DNA of 64,000 nucleotides from Blasia pusilla. Taxonomy: Eukaryota; Marchantiophyta; Marchantiopsida; Blasiales. Shown here one piece after another: positions 46,539 through 58,273 of this stretch. Each line of letters starts with the position of its first letter. Position 1 is the first letter of the stretch. A program made the translations under genes and the position numbers. The notes beneath the pieces are model-generated. The model had not been told where the DNA came from and searched no databases. It was given only the letters and a program-made list of their open reading frames with translations. The DNA is taken from positions 15,438,001 through 15,502,000 of the forward strand of contig CM114275.1 of the NCBI GenBank assembly GCA_050084515.1, in the 5' to 3' direction.

Positions 46539-46655
46539 TAGGGGGGCGAGTTGTGGTACACTTGTGTTTGTGTATGCTCTTGTCTATGTTATGTATGTAT
46601 GTGAGTATGGTATGTCAACGATGTATGTTGTATGACGATGTGGATTCGCACGAAA
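46539..46655 (+). repeat. E2 polypurine tract and terminal module A (3')
   Basis: TTAGGGGGGCGA (46,539-46,549) is followed by module A (46,550-46,655, 106 bp; GTTGTGGTACAC to CGCACGAAA). Then comes AATG, the repeat of the left target site. The B-A part present in E3 is missing, so E2 ends with A alone. Confidence 0.8.
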
Positions 46656-46891
46656 AATGCCACCTTAGTTGTCCCAAACACATTTTGGGTCTGGTTGTTA
46701 TGACCTAAAACAAAATAAAACCCCAAAGGCTACAACTAGTCAAGGTCTTATTCTGGTTCTCATCCTCTTTAGTAACCCACTCTCCTCATGTCTCCTTCAA
46801 AAGACTTCTCTAACGAGCATCCATCCTAATGTGAGCCTACTAGAGTCTTGATGTTTCACATCGGCACATGTTTGGTTATGAGGATTGCAAA
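46656..46891. mobile_element. Fragment of the 1-kb LTR family (right part)
   Basis: Resumes the solo LTR where 41,071 left off: AATGCCACC...CATTTTGG here against AATGCACTC...CATCTTGG in the 3-kb copy. It runs to the LTR end (TGTTTCACATCGGCAC, TTTGGTTATGAGG). Together with 40,745-41,071 it forms one older LTR split by E2. Confidence 0.7.
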
Positions 46892-47241
46892 AATGTTGGT
46901 GTGTGATGGTTATTCTAGAGGTTGGCATATTTCGTCTCTAACTCCCATTCTTTATGAAATTTCCATAAGACAATACTATTTATAGAAATTTATTATTATG
47001 AGTAGAGTTAACTTTGCATTTTGGAAAGTGGCCTTTGAACAACTCTTGCAAGTCAAGATCCAAGGAGATGATCTATATGCATAGGTTACCAAGGACAGAG
47101 CTTGGGGAGAGGGAAGCGGTATACCCAAAGAGAGTACGCTTGATAACTCATTCTGACTTTTTTGAAAATCTTTTCATTAGCCTAAAGAGCTATGTTCCTC
47201 TTTGCCTTATGAGTAACTCAAGCCTCTCACCAAGAGAGTGG

Positions 47242-47243
<2 letters not shown>
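46892..47243 (+). mobile_element. PHD fragment and B1-type LTR of the older gypsy copy E1b
   Basis: 46,892-46,930 (ATGTTGGTGTGTGATGG, TCTAGAGGTTGGCATA) matches the middle of the PHD coding region of E2 and E3. From about 46,950, words of the B1 LTR follow: TGGAAAGTGGCCTTTGA, GCATAGGTTACCAAGG, GAGCTTGGGGAGAGGGAAG and AGCCTCTCACCAAGAGAGTGGG. With the integrase piece at 40,664 it marks an older element that received the 1-kb LTR. Confidence 0.65.
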
Positions 47244-47300
<57 letters not shown>

Positions 47301-47306
47301 AGAGAT
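47244..47306. repeat. (GA)n microsatellite at the LTR end
   Basis: About 60 bp of GA with one irregularity, placed exactly at the end of a B1-type LTR fragment. Confidence 0.9.
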
Positions 47307-47690
47307 TAATTGGAGATGAAGGAATAGATTCTATCTATTCAACATAATTGTTGAAGATATGCTTATCTTTTGAACTACCTTACATCATTTATATTTGAAG
47401 ATTGATGCACTTATCATGTTCTTATGGAATAGTAGGTGGAACATGAACAGTTCAAAAGGACAAGAAAATGGCAGCCAAAAAGTGATTCAAGAGTTGGAAC
47501 TAGATCTCTTATATGCCAAAATTATACAAGGAAGAACATTGAAGATAGATTTTTCAATGTACAATTTTAAATTGAAAAATTTACTAATTGTGTATGATAT
47601 GTACATATTACAAGTAACTTCTAATAAAAAGAAAATAAGGTGAGTGACTAAGTAACATGTGGTTATCTAGGAATAGAGCATTTAGTGATT

Positions 47691-47693
<3 letters not shown>

Positions 47694-47772
<79 letters not shown>
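47694..47772. repeat. (CT)n(AT)n compound microsatellite
   Basis: About 32 bp of CT followed by about 46 bp of AT. Confidence 0.95.
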
Positions 47773-47775
<3 letters not shown>

Positions 47776-48895
47776 ACTTAATGTGAAAAGTATATTCCAT
47801 AAGAAATAAAGCCTCATGATAGAATACTATAGGGTTTCTTTCTTTTTATGAAGTTGCAATATTTTAAGAATAATTTTATAAGTGAATAGAGAGATATTTC
47901 ATGGAATGCAATGCATTGCACAAAAATTCTTACTAATTTAAAATATTAACGAAGTTAGCTTCTTTATAAGCGAAGGCTTTAAAGCCTTCTTCATGGAAGA
48001 AACACTTTATCATAGCCTTCTTCGATGTAACTTAATTTCTTGTAGTTTAAAATGAAGAATGTTAAAAAAAAAAACATTGAACTTCACTCATGTATATGTC
48101 CTTCGGCATCCAAAACCAATTTTACCGAAAAACCTCAAGACTTATCTCCACTATAGAAAGAAACTAATTAAAAAGTGAGGAGATAGAGGAGTCTCAAAAA
48201 GTTAGGAGGAGGAGCAAAAATAGAATAGTTTGGAGGTGAAAGAGGAATTTCATCGTGGTCGAGGTTTTGGCCATGGTTTGAAGACTTGCAAGTTGGGAGT
48301 CTCATGCAACTCTAAAGCTAGACCCCCAGTCATAAGTGCAGGTCCAAGAAGTTATTATTCTATAGTTAGTTGTGGGCTCAATTCAAGTGAATCGAGTCCA
48401 TGAGTCCCCATAGTCGCAAAGTGGAAGTTCAAGAAATTGCTACTTGGTAATCAAATGCAAGCTCAATTTGAATGAGTTGAGTCCCCATACTCGCAAAGTG
48501 CGGGTTTGAAAATCCGCTATATGTAAGTCAATGGCAATCTCAATGCGAGTTGCCACAATTGTAATGGCATAATGGTTGTTCGGACTCCCAAAGCAACAGA
48601 GACTTGCAAAGCTAAGTGGAGCCGTAAGGGAGTCACACCAAGTGGACTTGCAATCATAATGGACTCGCAAAGTAGCCAATCTTGGCAAAAATTGACATGT
48701 AATGGAGCTCTGTCAACATCTAATTTCCTAATATTGTAACTAAAATGAGTTTATATTTAAATCTTTTTATTTAATTAATTAGAATATCTCAAATGGAAGA
48801 AAGACATAAATTCTAGTTTCAAACACGAGAGAGGAGACGATCAAGTAAAAAATTGTTATTAGGAGAAAGAAGAAAAGATAAGGATTGAAATTTCA
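47773..48895. other. AT-rich interval before E3, no gene
   Basis: The only structure seen is a short diverged direct repeat around GAGTCCCCATAGTCGCAAAGTG (48,402) and GAGTCCCCATACTCGCAAAGTG (about 48,479). Confidence 0.45.
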
Positions 48896-48900
48896 ATAGG

Positions 48901-49482
48901 TGTCGTGCGAATCCACATCGTCATACAACATACATCGCTGACATACCATACGCACATACATACATAACATAGACGAGAGTATCCACAAACGCAAGTGTAC
49001 CACAACTGAAATCCGTGAAAGACCTACTGTCATAAAACACGTTTACAATCACATACAATCGAGCCAAACCCACTCCACGATGGGAGAATCTAGGTCGAAG
49101 CTTGCGGGAAACACCATAGCCAAGAGCTCTACTCACTACCAAGGCTAACTCCCAACGCAACAGGCTCAACTCAAAGAACTGACTGTTCTTTGAGGACAAG
49201 CCACCTTATATCCTCCAACCTAAGAGCGGGCCCTACTGGGAAAGTCACCCCCAAGTGAGTAACCCCCAACCCTATGTATGGAACCGCATCTCTACCAAGC
49301 CACTACGGTCCTACATAAGGAATGGCCTCTACCAGCACACCATACTCTACGACATAATCCGTATGGTCATGACAGTTGTCGTGCGAATCCACATCGTCAT
49401 ACAACATACATCGCTGACATACCATACGCACATACATACATAACATAGACGAGAGTATCCACAAACGCAAGTGTACCACAAC
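48901..49482 (-). repeat. E3 3' terminal repeat, arranged A-B-A
   Basis: A (48,901-49,006) and A (49,377-49,482) are identical over 106 bp by eye and flank B (49,007-49,374), with 2 bp (GT, plus strand) between B and the inner A. On the minus strand the polypurine tract (TTAGGGGGGCGA, about 49,483-49,494) precedes the inner A, and the outer A ends at the target duplication. The junction CACGACA-AC-TGTCATG is an inverted repeat resembling joined LTR ends. Confidence 0.88.
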
Positions 49483-49655
49483 TCGCCCCCCTAACTGGCG
49501 GTTAGGTCCCTCTAACTCCCAGGTAGCCCTATACATCTACTACATGCTATACACCTTCTTGGGTGCCCGAATCAGAAGGCCGGGTGCTAGGTTGCCCCAT
49601 CGTTAGTCGCACATTTGTAATCCATATCATGCAAAGATCAAGTCATCTACCTCTC

Positions 49656-50177
49656 CTAAGTACATCGAGGACAAACCCACCTTCCAGTAGGAACAACATC
49701 CAAACGTGGAGTCAAACACATCATGTGCCAACCCCTAGAACACAGATCACACACCAACATACGGGCTGCGTTACCAGCAGACCCACACAACATGCACCTC
49801 AAGCTTGCACGTATCATGGCTAAGCTTGGATCAACAGTACCATCCACATTTGGAAGATGACATGGCGCACAATTACGCACATGGTCCTTCCAAACAACTC
49901 CATCACGACTCTCCAACATGAGAACTCCACAAGCTAACACCTCACGCACTCGTAAAATAGTGCGGCCTGCCGTCACATCCAACATTGTCGGGGCAATCTG
50001 CTGCAAATAGACATAGTCCCCCACATGGAACCTACGAATCGATGGTCGATAACCTCCACCCCGAATGGTTGCATACCGCAACGTATCCCTGTGTTGAGCA
50101 ATGGCAAGATTCTCAAAGGCTGTTGGCATAACTCTCCGAAAGAGCTCCGCCCGCTGAAAACACACCCTCATCCACAT
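49656..50177 (-). CDS. E3 integrase C-terminus with PHD finger
   Basis: 173 open codons, nearly the same as E2. RFHVGDYVYLQQIAP and a GPY-like region are followed by a complete C4HC3 finger: CMLC, CDLC, WHMMC and CPRC with the conserved W (49,659-49,796). The frame ends at a TAG. Retention of every zinc ligand in two copies argues that the finger was functional until recently. Its expected role is reading histone H3 to guide integration, by analogy with chromodomain integrases. Confidence 0.9.
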   Translation of the reverse strand: MWMRVCFQRAELFRRVMPTAFENLAIAQHRDTLRYATIRGGGYRPSIRRFHVGDYVYLQQIAPTMLDVTAGRTILRVREVLACGVLMLESRDGVVWKDHVRNCAPCHLPNVDGTVDPSLAMIRASLRCMLCGSAGNAARMLVCDLCSRGWHMMCLTPRLDVVPTGRWVCPRCT

Positions 50178-50199
50178 CTCGGGTCATCAAGGTTCACCA

Positions 50200-51390
50200 C
50201 CTCACTAGACTCCCGACTAATTCTTTGTTGGCAAGTCCGGATCTCGCCGATAATGTAGAAAATAAGGTGAGAAGGAAGCCAAGGATGCTTGGCGATCGAA
50301 CCTATACCCCATGGCTAACCATGGCAAATCGAATATCCTAGTCTCCAAGATGCCCTTCAGAGGCCATACTTGCGCAATGCCCTCTTCACCGCCCGAACCA
50401 CACGCTCAGCCAAACCATCCGCCTCTGGATGATCTCGAGGCGTGGTCCGATGATCAATCAACGCCTTGTCACACAAGACCTGAAACTCACCATGAAATTT
50501 GCACCTGGTCGGTCAAGACTTCAGTGGTGCACCAAAATGACTAAGCACTCTATCCAGAAACGCATACGCCGTTCCTCACTTGCCTTGTCCGTAATGCCAC
50601 CAACTCAATCCACTTGGAGAAGTGCTCCACCATCACCAACACATATCGATGATGTCGCATACCAACGGTAACGGTCCCGTAAAGTCGTAAAGTCCACACT
50701 CCAACGATAACCCAACCCCATAATAGGCAAGGGGTGTAATTGTGGTGTAGGGGCATTAAATGATGCCCTCACCCGGTCACAAACCATACAACGTGACACC
50801 AACTGCTGCACCTGAGTATGCATGCCACGCCACCAATACTGGCCAAGGAGTAAGCTATACGTACGCTTTACCCCAAAATGTCCCAACTCCTCATGGGCAT
50901 GTCGCACAATGCACTCTCTCTGAGCCAAATGTGGCACTACTTGTACTCTACCATCCTCCCACACGCGGAGAATATGTGTTCCCTCCAATCGATACCTCTT
51001 AGCACGTTGAAGAACACGGTCTCGCTCCTTGGCACTCACTATGCCTGGCACCCTACTAGTCCGTAGGAACTCCAACACCAACGCATCATCATGAATATCA
51101 CGCTGATCCGTACCACCATCTCCAACCTTAGGATCTGAAGGCTTGCCATCTACTCTCTGACTAGAGTAAGATATCATGTGGTCCTCCATACTAGAGTCCA
51201 CCCCTAACCAACATAAAAAGGCGGATGCATGCCAACCTCGCACCATCTCCTCATCAACCTCGCCATGCCATCTAGCCCCACTTGTATCCTCTTGGCTAGT
51301 ACATGGGTTCCTACTCAACCCATCAGGATCAAGGTTGGCAACCAGGTCTATGTACCACCGGAAGTCATACTCTGTAAGATAAGAGCCCAC
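50200..51390 (-). pseudogene. E3 integrase, zinc module intact, core frameshifted
   Basis: The open segment 51,390-50,605 carries the linker, HAHEELGHFGVKRTY and RCMVCDRVRAS (HHCC complete) and GYRWSVDF (first catalytic Asp). A frameshift near 50,690 moves the rest of the core into other frames. Counterparts of VLTDQG and ADGLAER remain readable at 50,420-50,530 with small deletions. It was complete in the ancestor, as E2 shows. Confidence 0.85.
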
Positions 51391-51747
51391 CGTGCAAGCT
51401 TCCTGTAAGCTTGTCCGACTCCATCAACCACTTGAGCGGTGGTGATCAGTAACAAGGGTAAACTGTGTGCCAAACAAGTAACACCTAAAGTGTGCCACAC
51501 CCACACTCTCGCCAAGCACTCTCCCTCATATGAACTATAGCGACTCCGGCTGCATTATTCGAACGACTTGCATAGGCCACCAAAAACTCCATGTGCTCAT
51601 CATCATGTTGTGTCAACACCGCTCCAAGTCCCAACCTACTCCAATCGATTGTGTAATGAAATGGGCGCCCCCGATAGGTCTCCTCAAGATAGGCACCGCC
51701 ACCAACTGGGCCTTAAGCTCCACAAAAGCTCTCTCCTGATCATCTCC

Positions 51748-52767
51748 CTAGTGCCACTCTTGATCTGATTTCAGCAATTGGTTCAAAGGCTTTGCCATAA
51801 CACTAAATCCCTTTACATACCTCCGATAGTAGTTCGCCAATCCCATGAATGCTCGAACTCTACTCACATCTATCGGACGCGGAATAAGTGCAATAGCCTC
51901 CACCTTTGCTTGCTGAACTCCCAAACCACCTGGATAGATCACATGACCCAAGTACTCAACATCCTCATGGAAGAACTTACACTTTCCTGGACGCAAACGT
52001 AGACCATGAGCTTTCAACCGCTCAAACACCATCTGCAAATGTATCTGATGCTCCTCCACCGTGTTACTGAACACCAAGATATCATCAATGTAACACCGAA
52101 CAAAATCCAACCCTGCTAGGATCCTGTCCATCACTCTCTAAAACTCGAAAGATGCATTCTTCAACCCAAAGGGTAAGAATTTCCACTGGTAAAAACAATC
52201 CTTGCCATGAGAGCTGACACTCCAAAATGTTGTCTTGGCCTTGTCACTCTCTCGAATTGGCAACTGATGGTATCCTGCCCAAAGATCCAAAGTACTGAAA
52301 ATCTTTGCCTGTCCCACCACATCAAAGATCTCCTTAGGTGTAGGCATGGCATATCTATCGGCCTTGATCTGCCGATTGATAGGACGGTAATCTCCACACA
52401 TCCGCCTATCCGTGTAGTTGCCATGCACATCCTTTTTAGCAGGCATGATAGTGGCTGATGCATACTCTCCATACGACAACTCCACTAATCCAGCCTCCAA
52501 AAGGTCCAACGTCCTACTCTGAATCTGGTCCCTCTCCATATCACTATATCGGTAGGGACGACGGAAGATTGGCGAATCACTAGCCAAATCAATCCGTATA
52601 CAAGTTCCAACCAAAGCACCCAACTCCTTTATGCTAAAGGCAAAACAACTCCTATAAGCACGTAGGAACTGTGTCAAGCGTCGTTTCTCACCTCCCGAAA
52701 GCTTGGGCCCAAGTAATGGCTCCCAAGTCTCCTCCACTTGCACACTAGAGGGAGAGGACGATGCCAT
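51748..52767 (-). CDS. E3 reverse transcriptase, one nonsense change
   Basis: Two abutting open segments (52,767-52,138 and 52,134-51,748) in the same frame are parted by a single TAG where the E2 sequence has CAG. The first has CGDYRPINRQ, FSTLDLWAGYHQLPI and FLPFGLKNASFEF; the second has the catalytic YIDD and YLGHVIYPGG through MGLANYYRRYVKGF. The protein would be a normal gypsy RT. RNase H follows (51,740-51,450) in disrupted frames, with the LDWS-type start lost by a shift. Confidence 0.88.
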
Positions 52768-53019
52768 TGGTCACATAACCCCCTCACAAGATGGTACACC
52801 CTTAGCTACACCATCATCGAGCAAATAACTCCTCCACCAACATGAGCAACCAACTCCACATGCCCACCATTACATCCCATCTACCCAAGGATGCAAAATA
52901 CTACTCTCCTCGCCCTGACCGATGCCTCTACCGCCCCGGTAGCCATCGAGCTCATTACAAGGGGTGGAAGACCCCAGACATAGTCCGAAGTCGACGCCGC
53001 CGCCATACCAAGACTCAAA

Positions 53020-53965
53020 ATCCAAGTCAAACACCCAGGTCCATGGCCTGACCCAACACATGACGTCGTGAAGCCTCGTAGGAAATAGAAGCAAACTGTC
53101 ACACCAAAGAGCAAATCCCATCGCACGCTCTCTCTCATCAGCGTTAGGCTCCACCAACCGCCGCACATGAGAATCCCATACAAGCCCGGACCACCTTCCC
53201 TGTAGGCATGTGACGAGGAAAACTCACAAATGTGGGTAGTGCCATCCTAGGTGGCCCACACGGTTCACCACGCCATGGGTGACCGATCAATAACCTCACC
53301 ACTTGAGAAAGTCGCCCAAAGATTCAAGATACTATCCATCGTGAAGGCGAGGATCCCGCTGCACCGCATCATATGCTCGACGAGAACCTCCCTAGGCAAC
53401 AAGTTTGTCCACCACAAGCGTGGACGATGTGCACGCGAGCCAACTCGTCTTTGCATCCAACAACACCGCTGGTCCAATCCAAGAGCGCACCTCATGAACA
53501 CTCGCCATCATCCGGTCCGAGTGTCACCCAACAATGGAACATTCTCCGAATGTAAGCTAGAGCACGTGCTCGATGAACTCAAGATGTCGTAACACCCGTA
53601 ACATCTCCCAAAACAATCGAGACCTAGGGTCATGTAATCCCTCACCACGACCAAAGACGTATGACCTCGACATGGCCATCCAAAGAATCACCAAATCCAC
53701 AGGACCAATTCTCTCAAGGTCCCGCGCCCCAACAATGCAATGTGTGATGGTAAAGCACACGCTGGTACCCACGAATAGCCGATGGCGGCAACAACTCAGG
53801 ATATCTCCGCATCAATCGACCAATATGTCGGGATGAGACTCTCGGGCCGTCTCATCTCGCTCCACATATACGTATCTCCTTGACAGAATACCGGCCTGCA
53901 ACATCGCAGCCAAACCAGTGCTAATCCCACCAAAGAGATCTAACACACAAATGCCCTCCCGGATC
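53020..53965 (-). pseudogene. E3 cytosine-C5 DNA methyltransferase domain, frameshifted
   Basis: Minus-strand pieces match E2: ICVLDLFGGIS (near 53,920-53,955), YVYVERDETA, ARDLERIGPVDLVI, RGEGLHDPRSRLFWEMLRVL (53,640-53,580), the AHRPRLWWTNL region (near 53,410-53,440) and NADERERAMGF (near 53,130). Around motif IV a +1 shift followed by a compensating shift leaves GWPC-R-GHT readable only in the alternative frame, with the Gln after the catalytic Cys changed to Arg. Many one- or two-base deletions relative to E2 lie here. It is inactive as read. Confidence 0.85.
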
Positions 53966-54399
53966 TTTGCCATACAATGGGTGTAGCATTCAAAGGGGAT
54001 AACCTAATCGGGCAGAAGTAGGAGTCCGCCGTGGGGCCTCCTCTTCCTCGTGAGGTATATGACCTCACACCAAGCCTCCTACACTAGGCGATCGCCTCTG
54101 CCGTAGTGCACCGCTTTGAACTCCAAAGTGGCACATCCAACGATGAGGATGCCCGCTGCTGCAAAAATAGGGACCTCCTCTACCTCCTCATGCGCAGAGG
54201 AGAATCCATAGCGTAAAACATTACCCTCCAAAAAGTCTCCCGGCCAAGTGACTACTCCACTAAAACCACCCCACAGATGCTAACACCGCTGTGGGGAGAC
54301 CCTCATGGTCGAGCCCCGAAATAAATCTCACAGAACTTGGCTCATACGTCCATCCTCGGATCGCCAACCTGGTCTATAAGACGTCTCACCCATCCGTAA

Positions 54400-54755
54400 T
54401 CCATCTGAAAACCCATCGGGTACAATCGCTCCTCCAACTAGTACATCATACGACTCGGTGATGTGACTACCGCAGATACTCCCAACCGGGAGCTATCGTC
54501 GCATGATCTGGTCTCAACTGCATGCAGAAAACTTCTCCCGTGTCATGAATTGAGACCTATCATTGGCTCCTCCAAGTGATGTTTGAATCGGAATGGGCAA
54601 GGCTCAAGCTCGACCTCCGAATACCCAAACCAATACATGCCGCCTTTCCCAACATCAAGGTTGGGCACCGAGTCTAACAAGACTCTATCTGGTCTATACA
54701 CATCTGTAGGACTCACCAATCGGAAGATCCCACTCGGTTGTCCAACATACATACA
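54400..54755 (-). pseudogene. E3 aspartic protease remnant
   Basis: RVLLDSVPNLDVGKGG (54,690-54,640) corresponds to the protease active-site region of E1, with the D-S-G signature lost. RLYPMGFQMDYG near 54,400-54,430 matches the C-terminal block. Frameshifts lie between them. Confidence 0.6.
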
Positions 54756-55304
54756 CCAGGTATAAGCCTCTCACGATCAATGGTGGCCGGCCGGTAATGC
54801 ATCCATCTTCGCCGCCGCTCGCTAAGTAGCACGGGTACTCAATGCTACTCCTCGACATAGAGGGTCGCTCCACCGCAACATCCTCATCCACCTCAACACG
54901 TGTAGCAAGAATAACACCCCACGTTCACACAATGTGGCCGCTAGCTAAAATACAAGAGCTAAGTCAACTCCTAAAGCCATCGCCTCCGTGGGCGAAAACA
55001 ATGGGGATCCCAACACCGAAGTTGCCATCCGCCATCAAGATCGATGTCGCATCCATGTCTACTACACGCGATGTAGATGCCTCGGTCCCCCACATCGGCT
55101 CAATAGGCTGCGAGGAACCATGGATGGAGTCCTAAGCACCTCGACAACAAGAATGATCGGGAAGCCTAGCTCGCCTCCCGGCCTCACCCTTTGTGGGTCC
55201 AACTCCACAAGAGCACCACGTGGCTCGATGCTCGAGTGGCTCCCTCTCAGAATCGCAGCGGTGATGCCTCAACCAGGCATCTTGCACTCGCCATATAAGA
55301 GAGA

Positions 55305-56570
55305 TCATCCCCTCCATAAGAGGTGGAAGCCCCGCTCCCGAACCTCCGATCTATGCCGGATACCGACCATAGTAGCCAACTCGCTCCAATGCTCAATCTC
55401 GGCGGCCATACCGATAGCGACTGTCGAGTGGTAGGGGTAGCCACCGTAGGCTCTCCAACCACCTGGTCCACCTCTATCACCCCTACCACCCCTACCACCT
55501 CGGCCTCTCGGAGCTACTCCACCACGGCCACGGCCCGATCTCAACTCGGATGAAGATCAAAGCAACGCCTCGAGGATGACCTAGTCTCCCGCAATGATCA
55601 CACCGAGTTGGGGCCGATCGAGGCCCATCCTCCAAAGTCCGTCTCCCATCCTCTTGGGGATAAAACTTCCTAACATGATCACCTCCACATGTCCAACATG
55701 ATCGCTTCCTGCGGGGCAGCAAATGAAGGCAATGGTCTGCACAAATGTCCCTCTAGGACTTGATCGAGGTCGTGTGTACCCCACGACTCCCACTACTACT
55801 ACCACCACCACTACTACGAGACCGTGAGGTGGGCGGCTGAACACTTCAGAAGTAGTAGTTGTATCCCTCTTGAATCCGGATGTCACCACTCTCTCCTTCA
55901 CCATGTTAAGCTCAATCTTCTCAGATAGAGCAAACACATGGGTCAATGTGGGTGAGTCATCACTCATAAGAGTAGCATCACGTACCCTACGGAGCAAATC
56001 TCTGTCCAAGATCCCATACCAAAACTGGACTACCTGATCCTTAGTCACACCCTGGGTAACTGAAATCAAGCATCGCATACGCGTGTATGCCTCACAAAGA
56101 CTTTCACCAGTCTTTCGCTCAAAGTCCTGAAGATTCCTCAACTTCTCCGTCTTCACTCCTTGATAGTTCTTCTTCAACCTCTTGAAGAACTCTGCAACCG
56201 GGCTAAACGATGGTGGGGCACTAGTACCTCCACTAGTACCCCCACTAGTACCTCCACCGGTACCCCCACTCCGGCTGACTGCACTGCACCACTCGGGCCG
56301 GGCCGGGCCGGGCATAGTAGGAGCACTACTACCAATACCACCATGGGTGATAGACACATAGCCTGGAGACCAATATTGTCTCCATGCCTCAATCTCAGCA
56401 ACATGGTCCTTCCTAAACTCATGGTAATCATCCATGGGTGGTCCTTCCAAGTGCTGAAACAACCCCTTCCAAGCCAAGAAGGGTGTAAACAACGTGACGT
56501 TCCGCAACATCTGCATATCACACCACGTATCAAACTCTTGCATGAAGTCCTCCAACTCAATGGTACCCAC
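55305..56570 (-). CDS. E3 gag: matrix/capsid-like region, zinc knuckles and RGG box
   Basis: An open segment of 329 codons from 56,570. Retrotransposon gag core pieces are FTPFLAWKGLFQHLEGPP, MDDYHEFRKDHVAEIEAW, then EKLRNLQDFERKTGESL and VTQGVTKDQVVQFWYGIL. A Gly-Ser-Thr linker (GGTSGGTSGGTS) lies between them. In overlapping frames downstream are C-W-T-C...H, C-D-H-C-(x4)-H knuckle remnants (55,722-55,560) and an RGG-rich box (GRGRGGVAPRGRGGRGGRG, near 55,540-55,490). Frameshifts near 55,800 and 55,550 connect them. Gag packages the RNA; RGG boxes bind nucleic acid. Confidence 0.8.
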
Positions 56571-56579
56571 TGCTCCCGA

Positions 56580-58273
56580 TTATCGTCGTGGGCCCTTCAT
56601 GGCCCCATATCCACCGTCCATGTCCCAAATCAATGGAGCTGCAATACTCGATAACAACGTAGAAGACTCGGTGTTTGGAACACCCTCGTCCTCCTCTTCA
56701 TCAACCGTCGGAAGTGGAAAAGGTAGCCGATACCTAAATCCACTCCGTGTGAAACCACCACTGTGCGCACCATGGTCCCCAACCAGACCACCCGACAGCT
56801 CCTTGATGACCAACGCCGATGCCGCACCACCACCAAATTACCAAGTGACGTCGATGTCGCTATACTATTCTAGCTCTACTAGCTATGGGTGTAGGCAACC
56901 TAACTTGTCATCACCACAAGAAGTCTCCCACAGTCTACTCGTCATCCCTCCAGCCTCACTACCGGTAGCACACAGGAGTAACACTACTCTGGAAATCAGC
57001 GTCAACCCTAACAATGGGCGCTCAAGCAAGAAGCACGATGGAGGGGATCCAAACACAGGAAATCCAACGAAAACCCTCCAATCGCAAATGGAAATCAAGG
57101 TAACACAATCCACCAAACGTGGTGCCCTCTGAATCCACAAAACCCACCACACAATTCTAACGCAATAGCTACTCCGCCGCGGGTCGATGACGTGCTAGTT
57201 AACGCAAAGACCTGAAAATATCACCTGCATTGAGAGGCTACACCGTACTATGCGCTAGAGGTACATCAACCAAAAACCTGAGATGCATGAAGCGCCTAAC
57301 ACATCTCCGAACAGCACCAAATGAGCTACAACAACAGACATCTGGCATAGTTAAGAACTCGGCGATTAAGCGCCCTCAGCAGAATAGCCCAAAGATGGGT
57401 GACCAGTTATGCAAAACTCAAATCCCAAATCCTGCAAAAATTGCCTCACGCCCAAGCAAGCAAGCTTGCTTGTTCCTTGCTCCTTACTCCGCCTCTCACG
57501 CCCACTCGCCCCAAGCTACCACAAGTTGCCTCGAAGCCTCAAAACGCCGAGACATGCCCCGTTCGCCACGCTTTGCTATGGAGAGAGGTCCAACCAGGGC
57601 GCCCCCAACGGGATAGGCGTCTCCAAAAATGAACGAGTCACCAACCAACCAGCCCCTCCGATCCATTTGTCCACCATAGCGGACCTTGAGCTAGTCCGAG
57701 AAATTTCGATCAGAAATTACTTCACAAATACGTGACCGAAATCAAATCTGTTTCGATCAGAATTCAATTGACCACCATAGCTATCTCCCCACAAAAACTC
57801 AGCTACAACCGAGCTCCGTACTCGAGCTAAAAATTAGACAAACTTGATGTCCATACACCTCTAGAACCGCAAATCCGACAGCGCTTCCGCCAAGTTTCAT
57901 GCAGGCAGAAATCCGCAATGCTCCACGCACTCGAGCAGAAAGCTTCACATGAGATCACAATACAAGTAGCAATAGGAACCTCTCACCCGATCTGGATGAA
58001 CTTCAACAGAGCTTCCGCACTCCAAGCTCTCCACATCAGAAAACTGCCGAACATGACCAGAATATTCAATGCTTGATAACTTCCAACTCCTTGCCGAAAT
58101 CCGCGATCTGGTAAGCGTTGGAAAGCGCTTCTTTCCCAACCAACCGCGCACAGATTCACACCTCCAACATTGGCCACAAGCCACGAACATCCACGGCCGA
58201 GTACACAATCAGCCCTAACCAGATCCTTCGATCTACAATCAAAGCTACCATCGATCTACTCCGGTTCTTTGAG
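56580..58273 (-). other. E3 5' leader between gag and module B
   Basis: 1.7 kb with no recognised protein. It contains the 5S-like block at 57,212-57,492. Directly after B on the minus strand the sequence is CTCAAAGAACCGG, so no TGG-type tRNA primer site is visible at the expected place. Confidence 0.5.
57212..57492 (+). repeat. 5S rRNA-like repeat module in E3
   Basis: The same ~290-bp block as 41,440-41,745. The 5S-like core is at 57,355-57,404: GAACTC, GATTAAGCGCC, AAAGATGGGTGACC. It lies in the opposite orientation to E3, while in E2 it lies in the same orientation as the element. Confidence 0.55.

Larger units (their letters stand above)
41072..46655 (+). mobile_element. Gypsy element E2 (DNMT-RT-INT-PHD), inserted in the 1-kb LTR
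   Basis: Starts TGCCATGACC (module B) and ends CGCACGAAA (module A), with AATG on both sides (41,068-41,071 and 46,656-46,659). Gag and most of the protease are deleted. The rest is the best-preserved copy of the methyltransferase, RT, integrase and PHD regions. From 42,846 to 44,397 the frame is interrupted only by stops, without shifts. E2 is close to E3 in sequence and has the same B and A modules. Confidence 0.88.

Noticed and set aside
46893-46930. Independent second PHD gene after E2
   Set aside because: Only about 38 bp match; it is a fragment of an older gypsy copy between LTR pieces.
57945-58208. Minus-strand 87-codon frame in the E3 leader
   Set aside because: No match to gag or any domain is recognised; it is likely chance in the leader.
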